Translations under genes and position numbers: made by a program
In this document: positions 56,044-64,000 of the stretch, piece after piece
Layout: the number at the start of each line of letters is the position of its first letter
Position numbering within the stretch: position 1 is the stretch's first letter
The notes under the pieces: model-generated
Database searches by the model: none
What the model saw: the letters and a program-made list of their open reading frames with translations, nothing else
What the model was told of the DNA's origin: nothing
Assembly (NCBI GenBank): GCA_025612375.1
Contig: JAAXKN010000006.1
Span: forward strand, 124,001 to 188,000
Direction: 5' to 3'
Origin: Ignavibacteria bacterium
GTDB taxonomy: Bacteria > Bacteroidota > Ignavibacteria > Ignavibacteriales > SURF-24
DNA length: 64,000 bases

Positions 56044-56117
56044 GCCCCCGTAGCTCAGCAGGATAGAGCGTCGGTTTCCTAAACCGCAGGTCGGAGGTTC
56101 GAATCCTCTCGGGGGTA
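56044..56117 (+). tRNA. tRNA-Arg (anticodon CCT)
   Basis: A full cloverleaf can be drawn. The acceptor arm GCCCCCG pairs with CGGGGGT (first pair a wobble), the D arm has GCTC/GAGC, the anticodon loop is TTCCTAA with anticodon CCT, and the T arm is GGAGG-TTCGAAT-CCTCT. The discriminator is A and CCA is not encoded. A hairpin terminator starts 6 bases later. An AbiE pair lies downstream, with the terminator duplicated beyond it. Confidence 0.95.
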
Positions 56118-56123
56118 CAACGA

Positions 56124-56145
56124 AAAAGCCCAGAAATGGGCTTTT
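56124..56145 (+). terminator. tRNA-Arg terminator; left copy of a duplicated hairpin
   Basis: AAAAGCCC-N6-GGGCTTTT, a perfect stem. The same 22 bases occur at 57883-57904, and the flanks (GGGG-TAC before, ATTTTAAA after) are also similar. Confidence 0.9.
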
Positions 56146-56294
56146 ATCATTTTAAAGCATACCTTTTTGTTTCCAACAAACTTTATATCTGGCATACTGT
56201 CAATTATCAATTTTTTAAATTGCACTTAAAATTATGATTCTTTTTTAAGGCATATTTCGTATATTTGCCTTGCAAACGCATCAAGCAGAACAAT

Positions 56295-56885
56295 ATGAAT
56301 AAGCTTCAAAATATTTTTATCCGCAACAATGGTTACTCCCGTATGGAAGAGCTGAAGAGATCTGGTATCCAAACACGCCAAATCTCAAAAGCAGTTCAAG
56401 AGGGACTGCTTACAAAAGTTTCTCCCGGTCTTTATAAACTTAACAATTATCCCTGGGATGAACACGAAAGTTTTGCCGATGTATGTAATGCTAATAAAAG
56501 AGCTGTAATCTGTCTGCTTTCAGCAGCTGCCTATTATGACCTAACCACATTCAATCCTTCCGAGATTTATGTAGCAGTGCCTCATAATACAAGTAAATTC
56601 AAGCTCGACTATCCTCCAACTAAAGTCTATTACTGGACTGATAAATTTTACAGTACCGGCATTGAAGAAATGAATACAAAAAGCGGCCTTATCAAGATCT
56701 ATAATAAAGAAAAAACTATAATAGACCTTTTTCGATATATAAATAAAACCGGCGAAGATGTTGCTATTGAATCACTTAAAAACTACATGCGTGAACGCAA
56801 GAAAGATATAAGCAGGCTCGCCCAGTATTCAGTTATTTGCGGCATAAAAGAAAAAATTGCTCCTTATTTAAAGGGTATGATTTAA
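56295..56885 (+). CDS. AbiEi-type antitoxin / transcriptional regulator
   Basis: Protein of 196 residues of the AbiEi antitoxin family (type IV toxin-antitoxin). The N-terminal winged-helix part includes NNGYSRMEELKRSGIQTRQI and TKVSPGLYKL, and the middle has LLSAAAYYDLTTFNPSEIYV and KEKTIIDLFRY, typical of AbiEi. The ATG at 56295 is used; an in-frame TTG lies at 56265. It normally represses its own operon and blocks AbiEii. The toxin frame overlaps its stop (TAATG). The operon lies just downstream of the tRNA. Confidence 0.9.
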   Translation: MNKLQNIFIRNNGYSRMEELKRSGIQTRQISKAVQEGLLTKVSPGLYKLNNYPWDEHESFADVCNANKRAVICLLSAAAYYDLTTFNPSEIYVAVPHNTSKFKLDYPPTKVYYWTDKFYSTGIEEMNTKSGLIKIYNKEKTIIDLFRYINKTGEDVAIESLKNYMRERKKDISRLAQYSVICGIKEKIAPYLKGMI

Positions 56886-57787
56886 TGAAATAACCGAGAT
56901 CAATAAGCAATATTCCTGCTTCCGTCCGGGAGCGACTAAGAAATGTTTCCCTTCAGTCTGGGAAGGAATTTCAAAGCATAATTAGACAATACGTACAGGA
57001 AAGATTTCTCTACCGACTTTCCAAGTCTGTTTATGGGAATAGTTTTATTCTGAAAGGAGCACTTCTTTTTATTGCTTATGATATAAGCCGCCTAAGGCCC
57101 ACCAAAGATATTGATTTTCTTGGCAGCTCGATTTCTAATGACGAGAAAGATATTAAAGCAATTTTCAAAGAGATATTACAAGTTGGATATGAGGACGGAC
57201 TGGTTTTTGATTATGAAAATATTAGAACAGAAATTATTGCCGAGGATGGGAACTATCATGGAGTAAGAGTAAAGATTGATGCATTTTTGCTGAATATACG
57301 GGAAAGACTTCAAATTGACATCGGGTTTGATGACAAGATAGTACCTGGTCCGGCAGATCTGATTTTCCCCGCTTTGCTTGACTTCCCTGCCCCACGGCTA
57401 AAAGCCTATTCAATTGAATCAGCTTTGGCAGAAAAATTTGAGGCTATGGTTTCTATAAATTTATTCACCAGCAGAGTTAAAGATGTTTATGATATAATCT
57501 ATTTTGCTGATTTCTATAATTTCAAAAAAGATAGCCTGAAGAATGCGTTAATGGCAACATTCAGTAACAGGGGAACAGATATTGAAAAGCGTGAATTAGT
57601 TTTCAGCAGTGAGTTTAAGGAGGATCCTCAGAGGAAGGATATGTGGAAAGTATTTCTGAGCCGGAGCAAATTGAACCCCGGCTATAATTTTTCGGAAGCG
57701 GTAAATAAAATCAAAATATTTATTGATCCAATATTTACAGAAGAAAATGCAAGCACATGGAATCCCTCGAAATGGAAATGGGAGTAA
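56885..57787 (+). pseudogene. AbiEii/AbiGii-type nucleotidyltransferase toxin, stop at codon 3
   Basis: The frame starting at the coupled ATG (56885) reads Met-Lys-stop and is then open for almost 300 codons to 57787. The open part starts PRSISNIPASVRERLRN and contains the AbiEii core KGALLFIAYDISRLRPTKDI followed by DFLG (nucleotidyltransferase metal site) and ALAEKFEAMVSINLFTSR with VKDVYDI. The TAA at 56891-56893 could be one base change from AAA. No in-frame ATG or GTG follows before the catalytic core, so the toxin is probably not made unless a rare start is used. Confidence 0.8.
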
Positions 57788-57882
57788 TACCCTATAGGAA
57801 ATCATTTCTAAATACATTTGGTAAATTTAATTCAACAGAAAGCAAACAGGTTCTAACGTCATATAATAGGGGATACCAGCAT

Positions 57883-57904
57883 AAAAGCCCAGAAATGGGC
57901 TTTT
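57883..57904 (+). repeat. Right copy of the tRNA-Arg terminator hairpin
   Basis: Identical to 56124-56145 for 22 bases, preceded by GGGGATAC (tRNA end: GGGGGTAC) and followed within a few bases by ATTTTAAA as in the left copy. The two copies bracket the AbiE pair, as expected for a tRNA-targeted insertion with an att-like duplication. Confidence 0.8.
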
Positions 57905-58051
57905 GCTATTTTAAAAGGGACAAAGGTTTCCTGCTGGCAAATGCTCTTCCATCCTATCCGGCGTATTTCAAATAAATCAACTCTGCCGTATAGCTTTAGA
58001 ATGCTATTATGCATATTATATATTATTCCAAACAAATACAGGAGAACATTT

Positions 58052-58498
58052 ATGGAAAAAGCATTGGCTGATCTTATTGCAAAGGACGAAATAATCCAAG
58101 TCATAAACTTAATGGTAATCAATACGGATAAGCGCAATTGGAACAAAGTCCGTGAGTGCTTTGCCCCAAGCGTCCTATTCGACATGACCGGCGAAGCACA
58201 GAGGGTCAGTCCCGGGCAAATAACAGATGGATGGGAAACAGGGCTGAAAGAGCTTAAGGCAATCCATCATCAAATGGGAAACTTTTTGATAGATCTCAAT
58301 GGAGATCAGGCTGATGTATTCTGTTATGGAATTGCTTACCACTATTTGCCGAACCCTTCAGAAAATAATACACGAGTTTTTGTGGGCAGTTATGATTTTC
58401 ATTTGTTAAAGCTGCAGGACGGATGGAAAATTGACAGTTTCAAATTCAATCTTAAATTTATTGATGGCAATAAAGAGCTTGAAAAATCCCGGCTCTAA
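58052..58498 (+). CDS. SnoaL-like/NTF2-fold protein
   Basis: Small cytoplasmic protein of 148 residues of the NTF2-like superfamily (SnoaL_4-type). It opens with LIAKDEIIQVINLMVINTDK, continues KRNWNKVRECFAPSVLFDMT and closes with VGSYDFHLLKLQDGWKIDSF. These families include hydrolases, isomerases and ligand-binding proteins; no catalytic assignment is possible. The ATG at 58052 has AGGAG seven bases upstream. A hairpin (CCCGGC/GCCGGG, 58488-58506) overlaps the stop. Confidence 0.85.
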   Translation: MEKALADLIAKDEIIQVINLMVINTDKRNWNKVRECFAPSVLFDMTGEAQRVSPGQITDGWETGLKELKAIHHQMGNFLIDLNGDQADVFCYGIAYHYLPNPSENNTRVFVGSYDFHLLKLQDGWKIDSFKFNLKFIDGNKELEKSRL

Positions 58499-58790
58499 CA
58501 GCCGGGTCATTATCCTCAATCTAAGATATTAAAAAAGCACTTTAATTGATTTACAGCCTGAAAAATGCCTTAAATATTATTCTGCATTTATCTGACAAAA
58601 TCACTATTTTCTCCTTTAATAAGTTAATAAAAATCTAAGGATACCTAATACTTCCGTCCTAATTATATCCCTCCTTTCCACTAAGAGGTATAATTTTATA
58701 GTTTCAACATTTAATCAATTACACGGAATTCTTGATACTTCCGTTGAATCTCCACTAAGCGAAGAAAAAGATTTCAGAATCACCTGAAAT

Positions 58791-60452
58791 TTGACTAAAT
58801 TCACAAACATTCTGAATTCCCATAGCCACAAATTTTATAAAATGTACAATATTAATGCAGCAATACTATCTGTCTTAAATCTAAAAAGATTTACCCGTAA
58901 ACATAAGCTGGAAAAGTTAAGATCTATCTGGGGCCTGCCACTGGAAAGAATTCCAAATTTCGATCTTATAAAAAATTATCATGAACTGGTCTGTAAGGAT
59001 TCCGGGGATGATTATGTGGATGATAAGACCTGGGCGGACCTGAATCTTAATGATGTCTACTCCGTAATTGACAGGAATATCAGCGGCCCGGGAAGACAGT
59101 ATCTCTATCATTTACTCCATAAATATGAGCAGAATGATGAAATACTCAATAAGCGTTACAAACAGATAAACCTGTTCAAAGAAAATCGGGCTGTCAGAGA
59201 AAAAATACAGCTTGCCCTGCTGAGAATCCGAAGTGACGATACTTACTTTATTATAAGTCTTCTCCTGGGTGAAAAGCCCGTCATTCCTAAGTATCCCCTG
59301 CTGATTTATTTGTCCTCAGCTCTTTCAGTTCTTTCTATTCTGGCAGCATTCTATAACAGCACTTTCTTTTTTGCTGTACTGTTTATGTCAGTTCTTAACC
59401 TGATAATAACCAAAACATATTCTTCAGGAATTGCTGAATCCTTTATCGGTTTTTCCAACCTGAAGAAGTTGATTGTTTCAGCTTATGAGCTTTCCAATAT
59501 GGTAACTGAATCAGAAATTGAACAGCTTTCCGTTCTTAAAGAGCATTCAGGGATTCTGAAAAAGCTTAACAAAAAAGTCTCTCACCTGGTAATTGATAAA
59601 ACGCAGCTTGATGCTTTTGCGCAAATAGTTATTGAATATTTAAACATGTTCTGCCTGTTCGATCTTGTGGCATATACTAAATCTGTAATTGAATTATACA
59701 GGTACAAAGCTGAACTTAAAGAGGTTTTTGACGCCGTGGCAAGCCTGGATGCCCATATCTCAATCGCGTCCTACATCAGCAGCATCCCTTTTTATTCAAG
59801 GCCTGAATTTATTTCAGGAAATTCAATATCCTTCGACGAGGTTTATCACCCTTTGCTTGATGAGGCGGTACCGAACTCCATAATCGGATTAAGCCGCTCA
59901 GCTTTGATTACGGGATCAAATATGGCCGGCAAAACCACGTTTATTAAATGCATAGGGGTTAACATTATTCTTTCCCAAACGCTTGGTTTTACTCTTTCCA
60001 AAAGAGCAGTAATCCCAAAACTGATTGTAAAATCTTCCATAAAGATCGAAGACAGCATTGAGAACTCAAAGAGTTACTATTTTGCGGAAGTTGAAGAGAT
60101 CCAAAAATTCATAAGGCTCAGCAAAACCGGGAAGAAATATCTTTTTATAATAGACGAGATTTTCAGAGGGACTAACACTGTTGAAAGGCTTGGGATCTCC
60201 GCCGCTGTACTTAAGCAGCTATCTGATAGTAACCTGGTACTGGTTACAACACATGATATTGAGCTTCAGGACCTGCTGAATAATAGTTTTTCGATGTATC
60301 ACTTTAATGAACAGGTGGAAGGCGAAAAGTATTATTTTGATTTCAGGATCAAGGAAGGTCCCTGCTCTTCCGGAAATGCCATAAAACTTTTGGAACTGAT
60401 GGGTTATCCCGAACAGATTACAACGGAAGCAAAAAGATCAGCAGCAAAATAA
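58791..60452 (+). CDS. Membrane-associated MutS-like ATPase
   Basis: Protein of 553 residues with the MutS C-terminal ATPase domain: Walker A ITGSNMAGKTTFIK (about 377-390), FAEVEEIQKFI, Walker B LFIIDEIFRGTN and VLVTTHDIELQDL. It has no mismatch-recognition or connector domain; instead the middle carries two hydrophobic helices (about 166-206). Such 'MutS-related' proteins are widespread in Bacteroidota and their function is unknown. The start is unsettled: TTG at 58791 or ATG at 58842, neither with a good ribosome site. Confidence 0.85.
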   Translation: MTKFTNILNSHSHKFYKMYNINAAILSVLNLKRFTRKHKLEKLRSIWGLPLERIPNFDLIKNYHELVCKDSGDDYVDDKTWADLNLNDVYSVIDRNISGPGRQYLYHLLHKYEQNDEILNKRYKQINLFKENRAVREKIQLALLRIRSDDTYFIISLLLGEKPVIPKYPLLIYLSSALSVLSILAAFYNSTFFFAVLFMSVLNLIITKTYSSGIAESFIGFSNLKKLIVSAYELSNMVTESEIEQLSVLKEHSGILKKLNKKVSHLVIDKTQLDAFAQIVIEYLNMFCLFDLVAYTKSVIELYRYKAELKEVFDAVASLDAHISIASYISSIPFYSRPEFISGNSISFDEVYHPLLDEAVPNSIIGLSRSALITGSNMAGKTTFIKCIGVNIILSQTLGFTLSKRAVIPKLIVKSSIKIEDSIENSKSYYFAEVEEIQKFIRLSKTGKKYLFIIDEIFRGTNTVERLGISAAVLKQLSDSNLVLVTTHDIELQDLLNNSFSMYHFNEQVEGEKYYFDFRIKEGPCSSGNAIKLLELMGYPEQITTEAKRSAAK

Positions 60453-60830
60453 TAAGCAGCACAGGATATACAGTCTGAACATTTTATAAGCTCGCAGGGC
60501 TTTAGGCGGAGGCTCAAATCCCTTCGGGTTATAAGAATATTTCAAAAAAATGGGCCGGTTCTGCCTGGAACCGGCCTTATGTCATATCATAAATCTGCAC
60601 TTTAGGAGATAATTTCTAATCATTTCCCCCTATAGCAAATGCTTACTGCCGCAAATTAACGAGGCATAAATACTTGACAATCATAAAACATATTTGAAGT
60701 TTTTTCAGATTAGTAGTAAAATTAAGGTCATAAAAAGATTGTTTACCTAACTCAATATCTTTTGGGGTGAACGTAAAAGCCCCGGTTATTATTTCATTAA
60801 CTTCTTATATACAATTAAATGAGGTATGCT
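60453..60830. other. Intergenic stretch with a terminator
   Basis: GGCCGGTTC (60553-60561) and GAACCGGCC (60568-60576) form a perfect 9-base stem past the MutS-like gene. Beyond it, AT-rich sequence with TTGACA (60674) leads into the OmpA gene. No gene was seen. Confidence 0.6.
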
Positions 60831-61499
60831 ATGAACTTGACGAAGAAAATTATGACATTATTTATTGCCGTATCTTTATTTGCATGGGCAGGGTGCGGAG
60901 CAAGCAACACTGTTAAAGGCGGTGCAATAGGCACTGGCGCAGGAGCTCTTATTGGCGGAATTATAGGCCACGCAGCAGGCAGCACAACTACAGGTGCCAT
61001 TATAGGCGGCGTTGTAGGCGGTACAGCCGGTGCTCTTATTGGCCATAATATGGACAAACAGGCCGAAGAACTGAAGAAAATTGAAGATGCAAAAGTTGAA
61101 CGCGTCGGTGAAGGCATCAACATAACTTTCGATTCAGGCATTCTCTTTGCTGTTAACTCTGCATCGCTGCAGCCAAAGGCAAAAGAAAGTGTCCAGAAAC
61201 TGGCCGATGTACTCAAGAAATATCCTGATACTAACGTAATAATTGAAGGAAATACAGACAATACAGGCTCGGAAGCGTTAAACCAGAAGCTTTCTGAAAA
61301 ACGCGCAAAGGCAGTTTCTGATTATGTAACCACACTGGGTGTTTCAAGCTCAAGGCTTACAACAGTAGGAAAAGGCGAAAGCAATCCTGTAGCTTCAAAT
61401 GACACTCCTGAAGGACGCGCAAAGAACAGACGTGTTGAAATAGGAATTGTTGCAAACGAAAAAATGAAAAACGATGCAGCAACAGGCAAATTAAACTAA
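60831..61499 (+). CDS. OmpA-family lipoprotein with glycine zipper
   Basis: Envelope lipoprotein of 222 residues. The signal ends in LFAWAGC (lipobox), and a Gly-zipper segment follows (GGAIGTGAGALIGGIIGHAA, and a second GAIIGGVVGGTAGALIG). The C-terminal OmpA domain begins near residue 90 with ITFDSGILFAVNSASL, then VIIEGNTDNTGSEALNQKLS, SEKRAKAVSDYV and AKNRRVEI, which bind peptidoglycan. The ATG at 60831 follows GAGGT by five bases and is preferred over that at 60819. Confidence 0.93.
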   Translation: MNLTKKIMTLFIAVSLFAWAGCGASNTVKGGAIGTGAGALIGGIIGHAAGSTTTGAIIGGVVGGTAGALIGHNMDKQAEELKKIEDAKVERVGEGINITFDSGILFAVNSASLQPKAKESVQKLADVLKKYPDTNVIIEGNTDNTGSEALNQKLSEKRAKAVSDYVTTLGVSSSRLTTVGKGESNPVASNDTPEGRAKNRRVEIGIVANEKMKNDAATGKLN

Positions 61500-61513
61500 T
61501 AAGACATTTCTTT

Positions 61514-61550
61514 ATACCCGGATCCGTTACTTACGGATCCGGGTATTTTC
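61514..61550 (+). terminator. Terminator after OmpA lipoprotein gene
   Basis: A perfect 14-base stem (61514-61527 with 61533-61546), 5-base loop TACTT, then TTTTC. Confidence 0.88.
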
Positions 61551-61673
61551 ACTAAAATTACACTGTATCCGGCTCTTTTACAGTTTTCAGCAGCGGGACT
61601 GCTGAAAATATGCCTCATGCCCCAAGGGGTCCTGCTCCGGCTAAATCTCCTCACTTTTCCTGAATAAATCCAG

Positions 61674-62480
61674 CTAGTTGGTTTTGGAGGCCAATGATGT
61701 GCCGCCCGAGGGCGCTGCGAGCTCCGAAATTTTGCAGAACCTGAAACCCAGGGTTTTAGCTTTCCGGATAATTTTAACAAGCCTGTCGATGCTGGTATAA
61801 AAACGCGGGGCTGCAAACGGCCTTACTGTCGGCGTATGCCCGAACAAAATTACGAACTGCCCTTTGTTATAATCGCGCTCAAGTTCTTTGAATATATAGT
61901 CAATCGGGAAGAAATTATCGTCTATACCCAGCCCGTTTACAATGTTGGATTGATTAAATTGCGGTCTCGGATACAGCGTTATTCCTCGAATGACCTTGAA
62001 GTAATCCTGAAGCGCTTTGTCCAGCTTCATATTCCTGCTGCCGTTGGGATAAGCAAATGAAACCGGATGGATGCCCGACCTGGCCATTGCCTTTATCTCA
62101 GGAATAATCTCATCTGCAATATATTTATCTATTCCATATTTGTTTACATAGCTCTCTGCATCAGCATGCGTTTTTGAATGGCATCCTATCTCATGGCCTT
62201 CCTTCTGAAGGGTTTTAAGCTCTTCAATCTCCCTTTTGTTAAGCATGCTGAACCCGGATACAAAGAATGTGCACTTAACTCCGTAATATTTAAGAGTATC
62301 CCTTATTTTATACCATTCGTCAATATAATTGTCATCGAACCCGATAACTATGGGGAGAGTATTTTCATAAGATTTTTTGGGACCTTTGTAATCAGCTATG
62401 CTGTTAGGCTGGCAGTAATTCTGAGCATATGTTAAAGCAATTAACAATATGATTGTATGTATTGTGCTGAATTGACGCAT
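61674..62480 (-). CDS. Exported polysaccharide deacetylase (NodB homology)
   Basis: Exported protein of 268 residues with a signal peptide (about 1-23). The NodB domain has the catalytic/metal FDD motif (IVIGFDDNYIDEW), the metal pair in GHEIGCHSKTHAD, SFAYPNGSRN and a later ILFGHTP segment. It would deacetylate a cell-wall or capsular amino sugar; family 4 carbohydrate esterase. It stands alone on the minus strand. Confidence 0.88.
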   Translation of the reverse strand: MRQFSTIHTIILLIALTYAQNYCQPNSIADYKGPKKSYENTLPIVIGFDDNYIDEWYKIRDTLKYYGVKCTFFVSGFSMLNKREIEELKTLQKEGHEIGCHSKTHADAESYVNKYGIDKYIADEIIPEIKAMARSGIHPVSFAYPNGSRNMKLDKALQDYFKVIRGITLYPRPQFNQSNIVNGLGIDDNFFPIDYIFKELERDYNKGQFVILFGHTPTVRPFAAPRFYTSIDRLVKIIRKAKTLGFRFCKISELAAPSGGTSLASKTN

Positions 62481-62673
62481 CGGTATTTTTATCCTGACTG
62501 GAAACTGCTTTCCGGGAATATGGATTTCTAATTTCTGATCAATTCGATAAACTTAAGGCCTTAATCTACAAAATACCTTTTATTTATGCCACAGCCCGAT
62601 CCGGATAAAAATGGGCTGGCTTTTTGGGGGAGCTTCCGGGGGAAATACTTTTCTGCCCACACACACCGGCACA

Positions 62674-63417
62674 TTAAAAAACTATGCGGCAATCTATACC
62701 CGATTTTCGTGCCTTAGCGGCAATGTCCTGGCTTACCGCCTCAAAATATTCATCATCCAAATACCTTTCTAAATTATTTTTCCTGTAAATAGCATTGGCA
62801 TAATCGTAATTCATACGGTCGACATAAATATAATCAACTTTTCCCTCCAGCATTTCAATAAGATTTTCAGCGCCCGGCAATATGGGCGCAATCATTGAAT
62901 AAGTCCTGACGCCCGCATCATGAAGTTCCTTCAGTGTATTGATCCTGTCCTTAATCGGAGTTGCCGTAGGCTCAAATATTTTTCTGATTTTATCGTCTGC
63001 CGTTGTTATTGACAGTCCCACGTGGCAGTCCTTCATCTTACTTATTATGTCAAGATCCCTGAGGACCAATTTTGAACGCGTCTGTATTACGACAGGCCAG
63101 TCGTTACCGGCCAGTATTTCTAAGCACTGCCTGGTTAATTTATATTTTGCTTCCAGCGGCTGATACGGGTCGCACACGCCGCTTATCCAAACCTGATCCT
63201 TCTTCTTTTTCTTAATTTCTTTTGCAAGCAGTTCCGGAGCGTTAATCTTGATGTCCACAAACTCGCCCCATGGTTCCGAATGCCCTGTGAATTTCTTCAT
63301 ATAACGCGCATAGCAGTACCTGCAGCCGAACTGACAGCCCACATATGGGTTTATGACATAGTTATAAATTTTTGATGGGGATAATATGGACTTTGAATTT
63401 ATTTCACGAATAATCAT
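62674..63417 (-). CDS. SPL-type radical SAM protein
   Basis: Radical SAM enzyme of 247 residues resembling the spore photoproduct lyase/Rv2578c group. The [4Fe-4S] motif is CQFGCRYC (CX3CX2C) in NPYVGCQFGCRYCYARYM; SKLVLRDLDIISKMKDCHVG, LSITTADDKIRKIFEPTATP and MIAPILPGAENL are further family motifs. Spores are not expected in this lineage, so the substrate is unknown; DNA lesion repair is one possibility. Single gene on the minus strand. Confidence 0.9.
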   Translation of the reverse strand: MIIREINSKSILSPSKIYNYVINPYVGCQFGCRYCYARYMKKFTGHSEPWGEFVDIKINAPELLAKEIKKKKKDQVWISGVCDPYQPLEAKYKLTRQCLEILAGNDWPVVIQTRSKLVLRDLDIISKMKDCHVGLSITTADDKIRKIFEPTATPIKDRINTLKELHDAGVRTYSMIAPILPGAENLIEMLEGKVDYIYVDRMNYDYANAIYRKNNLERYLDDEYFEAVSQDIAAKARKSGIDCRIVF

Positions 63418-63699
63418 ATAACAGCCTCACGCATTAACCGCCTGTGAATTATTTTCTTCTTAAGCCAATTGAAAAATATACATCATGTAAAATTAATACA
63501 ATACATTTCGGGCACAATTTCATCTTTTGGAAAAGAGCCCGCGAGGCCGGAATTTTGTCTGACATTTTTATATTTAATTATTATTTTTGTTGTACTGTTC
63601 TTTATTATTCCGCATCAACTGCCGGCAATTCCAGGCTCTGATTCTACGGGATTTTCTCTAAGACTGATGTTCCCAAATTAGAAAATAGACGGAGTTTAT

Positions 63700-64000
63700 A
63701 TGAATTCGGTCGTACTTATTATTATAGCTGCTCTTATACTTATAATTGCTTACAGGTATTACGGTGCCTTTATAGCGGCCAAGGTCCTTGTAGTCGACCC
63801 AAAGAGAAAGGTCCCTTCTGTAGCTCATAACGACGGAAGGGATTACGTCCCTACCAACCGCCTCGTTTTATTAGGCCATCATTTTGCCGCAATTGCAGGC
63901 GCCGGACCTCTAATAGGACCTGTACTTGCAGCACAGTTCGGATATCTTCCCGGCACGCTCTGGATACTGATTGGAGCTGTATTTGCCGGAGCCGTCCATG
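63700..64000 (+). CDS. CstA-family carbon starvation protein (partial, 5' end)
   Basis: The first 100 codons of a large membrane transporter. GGAG lies five bases before the ATG. After one N-terminal helix the sequence reads AYRYYGAFIAAKVLVVDPKR, HNDGRDYVPTNRLVLLGHHF and AAIAGAGPLIGPVLAAQFGY, the signature of CstA/BtsT, which import pyruvate or peptides. TATTTTTG at 63582-63589 could be the -7 element with CTG 20 bases ahead. The rest lies outside the window. Confidence 0.92.
   Translation, partial: MNSVVLIIIAALILIIAYRYYGAFIAAKVLVVDPKRKVPSVAHNDGRDYVPTNRLVLLGHHFAAIAGAGPLIGPVLAAQFGYLPGTLWILIGAVFAGAVH

Noticed and set aside
63469-63681. Small membrane protein upstream of cstA
   Set aside because: A hydrophobic stretch is present, but there is no ribosome site, the start would be TTG, and the frame covers the probable cstA promoter region.

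Overview
The window reads as a chromosome segment of a Gram-negative, non-phototrophic member of the Bacteroidota/Chlorobi side of the tree, most likely Ignavibacteria-like. Points in favour are paired PorV-type outer-membrane barrels, a BNR-repeat protein with a type IX-style C-terminal domain, dense lipoproteins, an NrfHA nitrite reductase, and promoters of the form TTG-N20-TAnnTTTG (the Bacteroidota primary-sigma pattern), which occur with exact spacing at least three times. The assignment rests on gene content and signals, not on a phylogenetic marker.

Layout: 1-3080 holds the end of a barrel gene and then pstS-pstC-pstA, without pstB or phoU. A shared terminator separates these from a PpiD-like periplasmic chaperone (to 5283). 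At 5425-9712 lie a TetR regulator, a phosphonate-type ABC transporter (phnD-phnC-phnE on the minus strand), YjbQ and a thiamine-binding protein. At 9920-16029 lie a thioredoxin and a peptidoglycan-recycling set: sugar kinase, AmpG-like permease and a NagZ/beta-lactamase fusion. At 16249-18698 there is an ABC exporter pair and a LolA-like protein. At 18745-22171 a minus-strand housekeeping operon runs hisS, unknown, lgt-like, rRNA/tRNA methyltransferase. PtsN-like EIIA, a large Rossmann protein, a LOG protein and a TPR protein follow.

At 26386-27533 is a decayed patch: a crp/fnr gene and an oxidase-like membrane gene, both lacking their 5' parts, meet head to head, and the following MIP18-family gene carries one in-frame TGA. 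After an MFS gene, 28924-37272 carries two related cell-envelope cassettes (PorV-like barrel with lipoprotein, one with a BNR protein).

37408-48171 is a respiratory block on the minus strand. Its promoter-proximal operon encodes a membrane-anchored GcvH-fold protein, a four-cluster ferredoxin, an NrfD-type quinone protein, a second GcvH-fold protein with a Cys-rich head, and a tetraheme cytochrome. Next come a histidine kinase with c-heme motifs in its sensor domain, a sigma-54 response regulator, an archaemetzincin, a small membrane protein and nrfHA. A CRP/FNR-like operator sits upstream of the first operon and a possible sigma-54 promoter upstream of the small membrane protein. I judge this the most interesting system in the window: a quinol/cytochrome module with two apparently non-lipoylated GcvH-fold subunits and a heme-type two-component system beside it.

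48654-55807 holds a macrodomain protein, a class A beta-lactamase-like hydrolase, an EamA permease, glutamine synthetase, enolase and a lipoprotein. A tRNA-Arg(CCT) at 56044 is followed by an AbiE toxin-antitoxin pair; the tRNA terminator hairpin is duplicated on the far side of the pair, and the toxin has a stop at codon 3. The window ends with a SnoaL-like protein, a membrane MutS-like ATPase, an OmpA lipoprotein, a polysaccharide deacetylase, an SPL-type radical SAM protein and the start of a CstA-type carbon starvation protein. Heptanucleotide tandem repeats of differing sequence lie between genes at four places. No rRNA, transposase or CRISPR array was seen.
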